Below, in pieces: positions 37,886-46,782 of a stretch of 64,000 nt of DNA. The notes below the pieces were generated by a model, which was given only the letters and a program-made list of their open reading frames with translations, made no database searches and was not told the DNA's origin. Position 1 is the first letter of the stretch; every line of letters begins with the position of its first letter. This DNA comes from Mesotoga sp. BH458_6_3_2_1. Its GTDB lineage: Bacteria; Thermotogota; Thermotogae; Petrotogales; Kosmotogaceae. The stretch is taken from NCBI RefSeq assembly GCF_003664995.1, contig NZ_JFHL01000018.1:183627-247626 (forward strand), written 5' to 3'. The position numbers and the translations under genes were made by a program.

Positions 37886-40498
37886 ATGACTTGGCATTTC
37901 ATTGAGACAAAAGCGGTTACCGAAGAACTTGATGTCGATCCAGGAATTGGCCTAGGTTCTTCTGAAGCGGAAGAACGTCTGGGCAAATACGGCGAAAACA
38001 CTCTCCGCGAGGAGAGAAAGAAGACGAATCTTGAACGCTTTGCAGAGCAGTTCAAGGACGTAATGATAATCATTCTGATTGCCGCCGCCGCGATTTCGTT
38101 TATTGTCTCGATCTTCGAAAAGGAAGGGTTCTTCGAGCCGGTTCTGATAATACTTATTGTAATCCTGAACGCTGTTATCGGCGTAATACAGGAGAGTAAG
38201 GCAGAGAAGGCTCTGGATGCTTTGAAAAAGCTCTCTTCACCAAACGCCAGGGTAATTCGTGACGGAGAACAAAAGTTAATTCGAGCATCGAAGCTGGTAC
38301 CGGGAGATATTATCCTCATCGAGGCCGGTGACTTCGTTCCTGCCGATGCGAGAATCTTTGAAAGCGCGAGTTTGAAGGTCGATGAGTCTGCCCTTACCGG
38401 TGAATCGGTCCCCTCCGAGAAATCGGCAGATGCAATCGTTAAGGAAGAGGCTTCTCTCGGTGATAGACACAACATGGTTTTTTCAGGGTGCGGCGTCAGT
38501 TATGGAAGAGGGAAGGGCGTCGTCGTTGAGACGGGAATGAAGACAGAAATGGGAAAGATCGCGGGCCTGCTTTCTGGAGAAGAAGATACCCAAACTCCTC
38601 TCCAACACAGACTGGCCGTTCTCGGGAAGTATCTCGGCATCGCCGCTCTTATTGCCTGTGCAGTGATTTTTCTTGTGGGGCTCATCGAAGGTATTCCAAT
38701 AATGGAGATCTTCATGATCTCTGTTTCGCTAGCAGTTTCGGCGATTCCGGAAGGGCTTCCGGCGATCGTGACAGTTGTGCTTGCCATTGGAGTCCAACGA
38801 ATGGTGAAGAGAAACGCTATAATTCGAAAGCTGCCCGCCGTGGAGACTCTCGGAAGCGCCACTGTAATCTGTTCAGATAAGACGGGGACTCTCACACAGA
38901 ATAAGATGACCCTTGTCAAGGCCTTTTCGGCTGCCTCGTCAGTTACTGAGGACATCAGCGGTGACAACTCGTCTGAAATGAGGGACCTTTTGCTGTATGC
39001 GACGCTTTGTTCAGACGGAAGAGTCGTTATTGAGGATGGAGAAGAGAAGCACATCGGTGACCCGACCGAGACCTCTATAGTGCTTGCGGCCATGAGAAAT
39101 GGGATCCTAAAAGATGAGATAGAGAAAAAGTATCCGAGACTGGCCGAGATACCATTCGATTCAGAACGTAAGATGATGACAACTATTAACGGCATCGATG
39201 GAAAGAACGTGGTAATTGTTAAAGGCGCGATAGATTCAGTCGCCACAAGATGCACATCCGGAGAAGTCGAAAAGGGGAAAGAGATCGCGGAGGAAATGGG
39301 AAGCAGTGCGCTTCGAGTTCTTGCCATAGCCTCCAGAGAAATCAATACGATTCCAGCGACCCTTGATCCAGCCGAGATTGAGAGTGGTCTCACGTTCCTT
39401 GGTCTCGTTGCTATGATAGATCCGGCGCGTCCCGAAGCGAAAGAGTCCGTCGGACTTTGCCGCCAGGCAGGGATTAGACCCGTGATGATCACCGGCGATC
39501 ACAAACTCACGGCTGCGGCTATTGCCAAAGAAGTCGGCATCTTGCTTGACGGAGATGAGGTTGTCTCCGGAATCGAGCTCTCAAAAATGTCTGATGATGA
39601 ACTGGACAGGAGAGTAAGAGACATCTCGGTCTATGCAAGAGTATCTCCGTCAGACAAGATAAGGATCGTTCGTGCATTACAAAAGAAGGGTGAAGTCGTT
39701 GCAATGACTGGGGACGGGGTGAACGATGCTCCGGCTCTAAAAGCCGCAGATATCGGATGTGCGATGGGAATAACCGGAACCGATGTTGCGAAGAGCGCGG
39801 CCGACATGACGCTCACTGACGACAATTTCGCGACGATTGTGCATGCCGTTAAGGAAGGTCGCGGCATATACGACAATATCAGAAAAGTGGTTGGTTTCCT
39901 GCTGGGAACAAACATTGGAGAGATACTCACAGTCTTTACAGCAATGATGATCTGGAGAGAAGCTCCGCTGATATCTGCACAACTGCTCTGGATAAACCTA
40001 GTGACCGACAGCCTTCCGGCGATCGCTCTCGGTATGGAGCCAGTAGAGAAGGATGTCATGAAAAGAAAGCCTAAACCCAAGAATGAAGGCATTTTTGCCA
40101 GGGGACTTGGTATTCAGGTTCTTCTTCAAGGAGCTATGTTTGCCATCCTCACTTTGATCGGCTTTGCGATTGGCTGGAAGAGCACCGGAGATGTTGTTGT
40201 CGGGAGAACCATGGCCTTTGTCATTCTTTCTTTAACTCAGATCTTTCACTCGTTCAATATGCGGTCAAACCACTCGCTGTTCAGAATCGGGATCCTTTCA
40301 AACAAGGTACTATCTCTTGCAGTGTTGACATCGCTGGCCATGGTGGCTGCAGTTGTATTCATCTCTCCTTTCGCGACAGTTTTCGGATTGACTCAACTGG
40401 AGACGCCGATGTACGTTCTGGCTCTCCTTCTCTCACTGGTGCCTATTCCCGTAATTGAGATTGCGAAGTTGATTGGACTTATTCGCCACAAGCATTGA
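37886..40498 (+). CDS. Calcium-type P-type ATPase (PMCA/SERCA-like)
   Basis: The 870-residue membrane pump has the N-terminal cation-ATPase domain (LGSSEAEERLGKYGENTL), ALTGESVP in the actuator, PEGLP in the fourth membrane segment (VSAIPEGLPAIVTVV), phosphorylation site SDKTGTLTQNKM (D331), TGDGVNDAPALKAADIG in the hinge, and a six-helix C-terminal cation domain with LLWINLVTDSLPAIALG. This is the P2A/P2B pattern for Ca2+ (or Mn2+) export at ATP cost. The ATG stands seven bases after GGAGGG. The gene and its TetR neighbour lie between two direct copies of the hairpin-rich repeat. Confidence 0.93.
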   Translation: MTWHFIETKAVTEELDVDPGIGLGSSEAEERLGKYGENTLREERKKTNLERFAEQFKDVMIIILIAAAAISFIVSIFEKEGFFEPVLIILIVILNAVIGVIQESKAEKALDALKKLSSPNARVIRDGEQKLIRASKLVPGDIILIEAGDFVPADARIFESASLKVDESALTGESVPSEKSADAIVKEEASLGDRHNMVFSGCGVSYGRGKGVVVETGMKTEMGKIAGLLSGEEDTQTPLQHRLAVLGKYLGIAALIACAVIFLVGLIEGIPIMEIFMISVSLAVSAIPEGLPAIVTVVLAIGVQRMVKRNAIIRKLPAVETLGSATVICSDKTGTLTQNKMTLVKAFSAASSVTEDISGDNSSEMRDLLLYATLCSDGRVVIEDGEEKHIGDPTETSIVLAAMRNGILKDEIEKKYPRLAEIPFDSERKMMTTINGIDGKNVVIVKGAIDSVATRCTSGEVEKGKEIAEEMGSSALRVLAIASREINTIPATLDPAEIESGLTFLGLVAMIDPARPEAKESVGLCRQAGIRPVMITGDHKLTAAAIAKEVGILLDGDEVVSGIELSKMSDDELDRRVRDISVYARVSPSDKIRIVRALQKKGEVVAMTGDGVNDAPALKAADIGCAMGITGTDVAKSAADMTLTDDNFATIVHAVKEGRGIYDNIRKVVGFLLGTNIGEILTVFTAMMIWREAPLISAQLLWINLVTDSLPAIALGMEPVEKDVMKRKPKPKNEGIFARGLGIQVLLQGAMFAILTLIGFAIGWKSTGDVVVGRTMAFVILSLTQIFHSFNMRSNHSLFRIGILSNKVLSLAVLTSLAMVAAVVFISPFATVFGLTQLETPMYVLALLLSLVPIPVIEIAKLIGLIRHKH

Positions 40499-40869
40499 CA
40501 TAATGAACGAAAAGTAGCTACCTGTACCCGGTCCGGTTTTTCTCTAAAGTTTTTTCGTGCGACTCAGATCCATTGTGACAACGAGTCTCCAGTCGATTCT
40601 CTTGTTCATATGGTTACAATCGCGGGCTGGGACGATACCATATCGATTGCGTGTGCGCCCGGACCTGGGCTTGGCTCATAAAAGACAGCTTGAGTGAAGA
40701 TCTCCATGACGGAGGGTATTTCTGGCTTCCATACTATGACACGGTCTTCCTCAAGGGAAATAGCTATGAGGTAAGTTTGTCGCAGCCTGCGGCGAAGAGT
40801 TACGATCGAATGCGCTATCAATCTAGTGAAGGCATCCTTTCAGACTCTTGTCATTACCCACATTATTTT

Positions 40870-41549
40870 TTCTGAAGCTCAATCATCTTATTCCTTAGTT
40901 CCATAATCGGCCTGAAATCTCGCGTCTCTTCAGTCTCCCCTCTCTTTTTCTCTAGCGTTCTTAAAAGAACCTGGACGCGTAGCGTCAGAACTAGAGCCGC
41001 TTTTCTCTCTTCACTTTGGCTTCTTACGTTTTGTTGCCTCCTGCGAAGCAGCATCACTTCCTCGCGCAGCGAGCCTCACTTCCCCGGATGCTACTCCGGG
41101 CATCACTTCCTGGGATGTTCTTCCCAGCATCACTTCTGCTCTTTCCAGACCCTAGACCCGGCTCTTCCTGGCTCTTGATCTAAATCCCCGCTCGAGCGGG
41201 GGGGACCGCTTGCGGTGGGGTGTGTGCTCTTTGAACAACGTTTAGAATAGGTCGGCCTGTTAGAAATTGAACGATGTATTCACTACTTTGCGTTATTTGG
41301 TCTGTGATCCATAGGTATGCTCCTGCCAGAGACCAAAAACTAACACCGAGCAACCGCTCTCAGAGTACTATTTCAGAGCGTCGGCTCTTCTCGTGTACAA
41401 AGACCTACACCCTCCGCCACTACGTGGCCCTCCTCCCTCAAGGGAGGATTTAAGATCAGGATCGGCAGGAGCCAAATAAGATTCGCGCATAGACCAGCAT
41501 ATTAGTGGAATTTAACTCTCTGACTTAAAGATCATGATGAGCTTTCAGA
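40870..41549. repeat. Hairpin-rich interspersed repeat, copy B
   Basis: This copy has the same orientation as copy A. The left end TTCTGAAGCTCAATCATCTT and the right end (reverse complement TTCTGAAAGCTCATCATGAT) form an imperfect terminal inverted repeat of about 12-20 bp. The internal hairpin array is intact; the fourth hairpin reads CTGGGA/TCCCAG, fully paired, where copy A has a T-G wobble. The 64-codon minus-strand frame across it is broken in copies A and C by two-base insertions. Confidence 0.85.
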
Positions 41550-41738
41550 ATCGGTGACAACTTCGTCAATACACAAAAGCAACGGCCGCAGTTCTCTGGG
41601 AAGCGATTGCGCTCACTTCATTGCCAGAGAAGACGGTTCTGCCAAAGCCATTGGCCTAATAACGGCTAATAGAGAAGGATCTATCAAATTCGAAATCTAA
41701 GTTGGTGGAATGAGGGCAAAAAAGTGACCCCCTAGACT

Positions 41739-41902
41739 GTGCTGTTTTCAGACGAGGTTCTTGTCGAAGAGAGAGGATACCGTGTGATTGATCCAGTCGA
41801 GAGTTGCCTATTATGCGAGAGGACTTCGTTGTGGCAATAGGCTTCTCCTATAACACCGAGTTCAAGAAGAAACCGTTAGTCTTTGCAGTCAGTGATGAAT
41901 AA
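41739..41902 (+). pseudogene. Possible decayed gene fragment
   Basis: In the stretch between copy B and the flavodoxin-like genes, one frame reads VLFSDEVLVEERGYRVIDPV from 41739. After a frame change another reads VAIGFSYNTEFKKKPLVFAV from 41831 to a stop at 41900-41902. Both have protein-like composition but no start or ribosome site. I do not recognise the family. The rest of 41550-42007 shows nothing else. Confidence 0.3.
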
Positions 41903-42007
41903 CCCGCAGAGCTTGTGAAGACCTATCGAGCTTCCGGATTTCCTTCACAAAGACGTTCACTCTGCAGAATTTAGTAGTATAAGGGAAAACAGTCACGAGA
42001 TTCGTAT

Positions 42008-42676
42008 CTATTCTTCGTAAGGTCTGTCATTCCTTCTTCTGAAAACCCCGTTTGACTTAAGTTGTTTGTTCCAGTATTTGTCGAAAATGCCGATCGGGGA
42101 AAGGGCCAGAGCGATCGCTTTGGCGGCCAATGGTATTCTCTCCGGATCTGCGATTTTTCCGAGCAGATCTTTGTCTAGCTTACCGGTCTTTCCATAGATC
42201 TCTCCGAGTTCCCGATATCTCTGAAGTATCTGCGAATCTTCAGAAAGAAATCTCGCTCCTTCCATCCCTCCCCTGCTGATGCATCCCCCATAGTCTGCTC
42301 CGAGTCTTCCTGTAAGCTTCTGCAGGTATCTTTCGACGAATCTCAGGTTCAGAGTCTCAGGGAAGCCGCACTGGATGGAAAACAAGAACTCTTTTCCCGA
42401 TAACCTCCCCCTCAAGTTATATAAGGTCTCAAATAGCCCCATCACCAAGCCTGGCATGCTGTCCACATACAAGGGGAAGGCAAAGAGAACCTTATCTGTA
42501 ACGGCGATTCTATCTGTCACATCAGAGAGGGCCGAATGCTCTTCGATCAAGTTCACAACTTCTGGCTGGAGATCGTTCTGGAGAGCGGCTTTTATTCCAC
42601 TCAAGAAGTGATTCGCAATTACGAGTGAGTTACTCCTGCTTCCTCTAGGTGATCCATTAATGACTAGTAATCGCAT
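42008..42676 (-). CDS. Flavodoxin-like NAD(P)H reductase family protein
   Basis: The 222-residue protein starts at ATG 42676, seven bases after GGAGG inside the preceding gene. It has the FMN loop LLVINGSPRGSRSNS, VLFAFPLYVDSMPGLVMGLFE in the isoalloxazine position, and a longer C-terminal part than its neighbour (GISRGGMEGARFL-like region). It overlaps the upstream flavodoxin-like gene by 20 bases, so the two are cotranslated and could form a heteromer or successive electron carriers. Substrate unknown. Confidence 0.75.
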   Translation of the reverse strand: MRLLVINGSPRGSRSNSLVIANHFLSGIKAALQNDLQPEVVNLIEEHSALSDVTDRIAVTDKVLFAFPLYVDSMPGLVMGLFETLYNLRGRLSGKEFLFSIQCGFPETLNLRFVERYLQKLTGRLGADYGGCISRGGMEGARFLSEDSQILQRYRELGEIYGKTGKLDKDLLGKIADPERIPLAAKAIALALSPIGIFDKYWNKQLKSNGVFRRRNDRPYEE

Positions 42677-43205
42677 ATGCGACCTCCTCAGGCGATCTCT
42701 CAACGGAATCGAAGAATACAAGACTGGTTGCCATCTCAATTGCCACCCGTTCATATATTGCCCGAACTATTTCCAGATCCTCTTCGTCTGTATCGATTTC
42801 TTTCCCGATCAGGACACCCAAGAGCGGGTAAGTCTTGTAGCGCTTCTTATGGTGGATTTCGCCAGCTCTTACTGTGAAATAGGGATGGACGATCGGAATC
42901 ATTTTGTCGATTGCTTTCTTAAGAATCGATGTGGTGAAGCCGAGAACGAGCGGTGAAGCAAAAAGAAGTAGATCGGAATTCACTGCGGCCCGTCTGATTT
43001 TGACTGTGTCATCCGGAATGATGCATTCTCCAGGAGTCTCGATCCAGCATCCAAAACATCCCATGCATTGCTTGATCTGCAGATCTCTCAGCTTGAAATA
43101 CTGAATCTCATTCTTCATCTTTGAGAGAGATTCGATGAGCTTTTCCAGGTACTCTTCAAAAGTGCCTCTTTCCTTATTGGTGCCGTTTAGAATTGTGATC
43201 TTCAT
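42657..43205 (-). CDS. Iron-sulfur flavoprotein-like protein
   Basis: The 182-residue protein has a flavodoxin-type start (ITILNGTNKERGTFEE), a cysteine cluster CMGCFGCWIETPGEC at about 47-61, and LLLFASPLVLGFTTSILKKAIDK at the FMN ring position. It belongs to the NADPH-dependent FMN reductase/iron-sulfur flavoprotein group. The start overlaps the stop of the Gfo/Idh-type gene as ATGA, placing it in the sugar-oxidation operon. Confidence 0.82.
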   Translation of the reverse strand: MKITILNGTNKERGTFEEYLEKLIESLSKMKNEIQYFKLRDLQIKQCMGCFGCWIETPGECIIPDDTVKIRRAAVNSDLLLFASPLVLGFTTSILKKAIDKMIPIVHPYFTVRAGEIHHKKRYKTYPLLGVLIGKEIDTDEEDLEIVRAIYERVAIEMATSLVFFDSVERSPEEVAYAITSH

Positions 43206-44266
43206 TGCATTGAGCCCCTTTCGAATATCACGGGCGAACCACTTTCGGCCGAATCATAAAAGGCGTCGAGGAGGCTCTGAACGAGAAATGCCTGTTCGGG
43301 ATTGGGTAATTCAGCGCTCCCTCCCCGGCAACGATCAAAAAATGCTCCTAACGATCTCATATAGCAGTTTTTATCTTCTACAAAGGGAAGAGAAATATCT
43401 GCCAGCTCGCCGTGAATTTCAGTGAATACTTCGGGCGGAAAGACTGTGGCGCCTGCCCTGTCGCCGAAGATCTGAAGATTCATTGTTGAACGATCCTTCA
43501 TGTTCAACGCGAAAGCCGTTTTCAGAATCAATGATGCTCCGTTTGCGAATTTCACGAACCCAAAAGCCGAATCTTCAACATTGAATTTACCCGGGTCCCA
43601 GCTGCCCATCAGACCGACACCCTTCTTGTTACCTATCTTGCAGTAGGTGCTGGCCGTCACGCTTTCTGGTTCTGGGAAACCCATCATGAAGAGGGCGAGA
43701 TCGAGCATGTGCACGCCGATATCCATCAGGGGTCCTCCGCCCTGCATTTCCTTGTTTGAGAAGGAACCCCAGCCGGGTACCCCGCGCCGTCTCAAGAAGT
43801 TCCCCTCGCAAAGATAGACTTCGCCAAGATCGCCGTTATCAACGAACTTCTTGATAGCGATTGCCTCGCTCCTGTACCGGTAATTGAAGTTAAAAGAAAG
43901 AATCCTTCCTTCTTTCCTCGAAGCGACCATCATCTGGTAGACCTCTTCCTTGGTCATAGCAGGAGGTTTTTCACAGAAGACATGGCAACCTGTCCTAAGT
44001 GCGGTCACTGTGGCAGCCGCATGAAATCTATTCGGCGTGCAGACAAGTGCTGCATCTGGCTTGAGAAGCGAAAGCATCTCCTCATAATCTTGGAAAGCCC
44101 GTTCTACACCGAATTTGGTCGCCAGTCTTTCGGCTCTCTCCGCAACAATGTCTGCAATCCCGACAAGATCCAATTTCTCCCTCATTGATGAAAGAATGGG
44201 CAAATGTGTAACCTCGACTATCTGCCCAGCACCGATTATCGCAACCCGGAGTCTGTCGTTTCTCAT
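43202..44266 (-). CDS. Gfo/Idh/MocA-family oxidoreductase
   Basis: The 355-residue NAD(P)-dependent dehydrogenase begins RLRVAIIGAGQIVEVTHLP (Rossmann fold) and contains the family EKPPAMTKEE motif (catalytic Lys) and GGPLMDIGVHMLDLALFMMG. Such enzymes oxidise or reduce sugars, cyclitols or their glycosides, often at C2 or C3. The ATG at 44266 overlaps the upstream isomerase stop as ATGA. Neighbours suggest a route through keto-sugars; the substrate is not known. Confidence 0.92.
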   Translation of the reverse strand: MRNDRLRVAIIGAGQIVEVTHLPILSSMREKLDLVGIADIVAERAERLATKFGVERAFQDYEEMLSLLKPDAALVCTPNRFHAAATVTALRTGCHVFCEKPPAMTKEEVYQMMVASRKEGRILSFNFNYRYRSEAIAIKKFVDNGDLGEVYLCEGNFLRRRGVPGWGSFSNKEMQGGGPLMDIGVHMLDLALFMMGFPEPESVTASTYCKIGNKKGVGLMGSWDPGKFNVEDSAFGFVKFANGASLILKTAFALNMKDRSTMNLQIFGDRAGATVFPPEVFTEIHGELADISLPFVEDKNCYMRSLGAFFDRCRGGSAELPNPEQAFLVQSLLDAFYDSAESGSPVIFERGSMQ

Positions 44267-45069
44267 GTGTCGGTGTTCCCAACTATGCTTCTTATGAAGC
44301 AACAGGATTCTCTGTATCTCTCGATCGGGTCGTCTCCAGCAACCCTGCATTCAAAGACCACGTTTCCGCTGTAATCGATTTGCGAAAGTGCAGAAAAGAA
44401 ATAATCGAAATCAAGATGGGCCTGACCCGGTTGATAGCGGTTGCTGTCGGCGATATGTACGTGCGCAATATACTCCTTGTTCTGCACAATGCTTTTACGA
44501 AGATCGGCCTCCTCTATATTCATATGGAAGGCGTCAGCGGTAAGTCTGACATTCGAAAATCCGCCCAGCTCTATCAGTTCCGCGGCAGATTGCAGGGTGT
44601 TAAGCATGTGATCCTCATACCTGTTAAGGGGCTCGAGATAGATAAAGGTGTCAGTTTGGGCGGCCACTTTGTCCAAGCTTTCGAGGGAGTCAAGCAGAAC
44701 TGACGTATCTTCTGAATCGGTTCTAGGGGGGACCATAGGTGGAAGTCTCTTCGAAAAGATTCCCCAGGCGGCAGGAACTACTATACCTTTCCCGCCGACG
44801 TCGGCAAGTGCTTTCAGGATCTCTACGATATCCTTTACTGCTTGAGATCTCCTCTCGCTCGAGAAATCTCCTATCCAGCCGCGGTAACCGCCGCATGCGC
44901 TTGTAACTGGAACGCCGGTGGAACGAACGGCCGCCTTCACTTCGGCGAACTCTTCGATCAAGAGTCTTCCATCTATCTCGAAACCGTCGAAACCCAGCTT
45001 ATACATGAAACTCATTTTCTCCTCCATTTTTGAAGGAAAGAACTCCTTGTCTTGAGTGACCAGCTTCAT
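44263..45069 (-). CDS. Sugar phosphate isomerase/epimerase (xylose isomerase-like TIM barrel)
   Basis: The 268-residue protein has the AP endonuclease 2/xylose isomerase-like fold: KLGFDGFEIDG, then metal ligands in FIYLEPLNRYEDHM (Glu), RLTADAFHMNIEE (Asp, His), HVHIADSNRYQPGQAHLDF and VVFECRVAG (Glu). Members epimerise or isomerise keto-sugars or inosose. ATG 45069 has AAGGGGG upstream. The gene starts a four-gene overlapping run; copy D of the repeat lies just upstream. Confidence 0.9.
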   Translation of the reverse strand: MKLVTQDKEFFPSKMEEKMSFMYKLGFDGFEIDGRLLIEEFAEVKAAVRSTGVPVTSACGGYRGWIGDFSSERRSQAVKDIVEILKALADVGGKGIVVPAAWGIFSKRLPPMVPPRTDSEDTSVLLDSLESLDKVAAQTDTFIYLEPLNRYEDHMLNTLQSAAELIELGGFSNVRLTADAFHMNIEEADLRKSIVQNKEYIAHVHIADSNRYQPGQAHLDFDYFFSALSQIDYSGNVVFECRVAGDDPIERYRESCCFIRSIVGNTDT

Positions 45070-45170
45070 ATATTCCCCCTTTCACAGGTTAGTCATTGAC
45101 GTAGATTCAACTGGATTTAAGACAAGCTATCTATTCTCTCTTGGTAGCCCGCAATTTTTCACATCTTTGT

Positions 45171-45510
45171 TTCTGAAGTTCGATCATCTCTTTTCTCAGT
45201 TCACAAATCGGTTTCATTATCACAGATACCAAACTGTGTTTTTTGAAGCGCGTTTCCAATCGTGTGTCCTGTTCACGATTGAAGGGCCTTGCTTTCTGAT
45301 CAGATAACGGAATTTCTCCAGCAAACCTGCCTTTTCCAATTACGATTATACAAAGGAGTCTCTTGGTCTTCAGAGACTTGCGCCCTCAGCTACTGCTCGT
45401 TCCCCTCTTCGAGGGAGAATCTATAATCAAGATCATCAGAGGTCAATCGCGGCATTTGCAAATAGCTCCCGATCACCTCCCGACTCATGGATTATTATGA
45501 GCCTTCAGAA
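45171..45510. repeat. Shortened copy D of the interspersed repeat
   Basis: The left end TTCTGAAGTTCGATCATC and the right end (reverse complement TTCTGAAGGCTCAT) match the ends of copies A and B, and CTCTTCGAGGGAGA with ATCAAGATCATCAGAGGTCA matches their right third. The hairpin array in the middle is missing, giving about 340 bases. The right end overlaps the last codons and stop of the dehydrogenase gene. The element separates the dehydrogenase from the isomerase gene. Confidence 0.65.
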
Positions 45511-46560
45511 GGCAACTCCGAGCTTGATGCTCAGCTCGGGACTTGTATCGACGTATTTGCAGTAGGCTTTAGCGGACTCTTCAAAGCCGACGACGGGACT
45601 GACTATTTCATCGCCGCGAATAGAACCTTTGCATATCATCTCCCAGCAGACTCTTTCAACCCTTTTTCTGTCCCACCTCGGATAGTCGGGTCCCGGTTCA
45701 CTTGCCGCACGGGAGAAGATCAACCGTCCGTAATTGTAATGGGCTTCACGTCCAAAATTGATGCCCCCGAGAAACTCCTTTGCCCAGGCAACGTAGGAAA
45801 TCGTTCCCCCATGTGCAAGACCTCTGAGAGCCGATTGCAGAGCGGAGGGAGCTCCGCTTGTCTCGATTATGCAATCTGCACCGGTTTTAGCGGTAAGGCT
45901 CTTGATCTCTAGTCCAACATCGCACGCTTTTGGATCCAAAGTAAAATCTGCTCCTGAGTTTCGCGCAGCCTCCCGTCTGACTTCAATGGGGTCGACTGCT
46001 ATCACGGGGCTGGCCCCGATCTTCTTCGCGAGCTGGACTGTAAGCAGTCCTATGGCTCCAAGCCCTATTACTGCAACATGATCACCCGGTCTCACATTCC
46101 CGTCTCTGATCCCAGACAGAGCAAACTGAGCTGGATCATAGCACACGGCGCTCTTCCAGGAGACAGCTTTGGGAACTCTCAATAGACGATGATTGCCTAA
46201 GGCGTTTACAATATGAGTCTCGCGAATTCCTCCGTAAGAACAGACCCTCTCGCCAACACCATAGTCCTTCACATCCACACCCTTCACGACGATTTTACCT
46301 ACCCACATATTGCCGAGATTCCAGGAACCGAACTCAACTCCTTTTTTCTGATCCGGCGATCGAGGGAGTAAGAGCTTCCAGTCGTCATCGTAATATTCGT
46401 CTATAAGCGGGCTCTCGCCTCTGAAATCTGCTATCTCCGAACCGTGCTTTGGAGAAGCGAACTCGACTTCAACCATAACCTCGTTCGCAGCAATCTTCCT
46501 GTCCCTGTATTCAACAATCTCCGCTTTTCCTGGCGCAGTTGCAACAAGCATTCTTGGCAT
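45505..46560 (-). CDS. Medium-chain zinc-type dehydrogenase, sugar/polyol family
   Basis: The 351-residue protein has a GroES-like N-terminal domain and a Rossmann domain with HVAVIGLGAIGLLTVQLAKKIGA (NAD(P) site). The usual G-H-E zinc motif of alcohol dehydrogenases is not evident; instead PKHGSEIADFRG occupies the region, so the zinc site may be altered. Similar enzymes act on sugars or polyols. The ATG at 46560 is about nine bases after GGGGGT. The last residues (VAF-stop) are encoded by the end of repeat copy D. Confidence 0.85.
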   Translation of the reverse strand: MPRMLVATAPGKAEIVEYRDRKIAANEVMVEVEFASPKHGSEIADFRGESPLIDEYYDDDWKLLLPRSPDQKKGVEFGSWNLGNMWVGKIVVKGVDVKDYGVGERVCSYGGIRETHIVNALGNHRLLRVPKAVSWKSAVCYDPAQFALSGIRDGNVRPGDHVAVIGLGAIGLLTVQLAKKIGASPVIAVDPIEVRREAARNSGADFTLDPKACDVGLEIKSLTAKTGADCIIETSGAPSALQSALRGLAHGGTISYVAWAKEFLGGINFGREAHYNYGRLIFSRAASEPGPDYPRWDRKRVERVCWEMICKGSIRGDEIVSPVVGFEESAKAYCKYVDTSPELSIKLGVAF

Positions 46561-46782
46561 TTCCACATACCCCCTGTTCAAAAACCGTCTTCCAGTTTCG
46601 ATTATTATCCCATACGACAAACTACATGCTTCGGTTCCTGAAGACAATTCCAGGAATTGAAAAATCGTATGTGTTTTTGGGGCGATTTGGAAAGGAATGA
46701 ATTTATTGAAGGAATCGATGCAACCGACGGTTTAATCCTACTGCTTCTTTTGGCCGTAACCTGCTAATCTTGAATCCAGGCT

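Noticed and set aside
37837..38475. Long open frame opposite the 5' part of the P-type ATPase gene (and another opposite its middle).
   Set aside because: The ATPase frame has all family motifs; the reverse frames are serine/isoleucine-rich shadows with no ribosome site.
40520..40560. Possible terminator after the P-type ATPase (ACCCGGTCCGGTTTTTC).
   Set aside because: The arms ACCCGG and TCCGGT are not complementary enough to form a stable stem.
40863..41057. 64-codon minus-strand frame across repeat copy B, ending in ELRNKMIELQKK.
   Set aside because: Copies A and C carry two-base insertions in the same stretch (CT and TT respectively) that shift the frame, and there is no ribosome site. 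The stretch is better explained as non-coding repeat.
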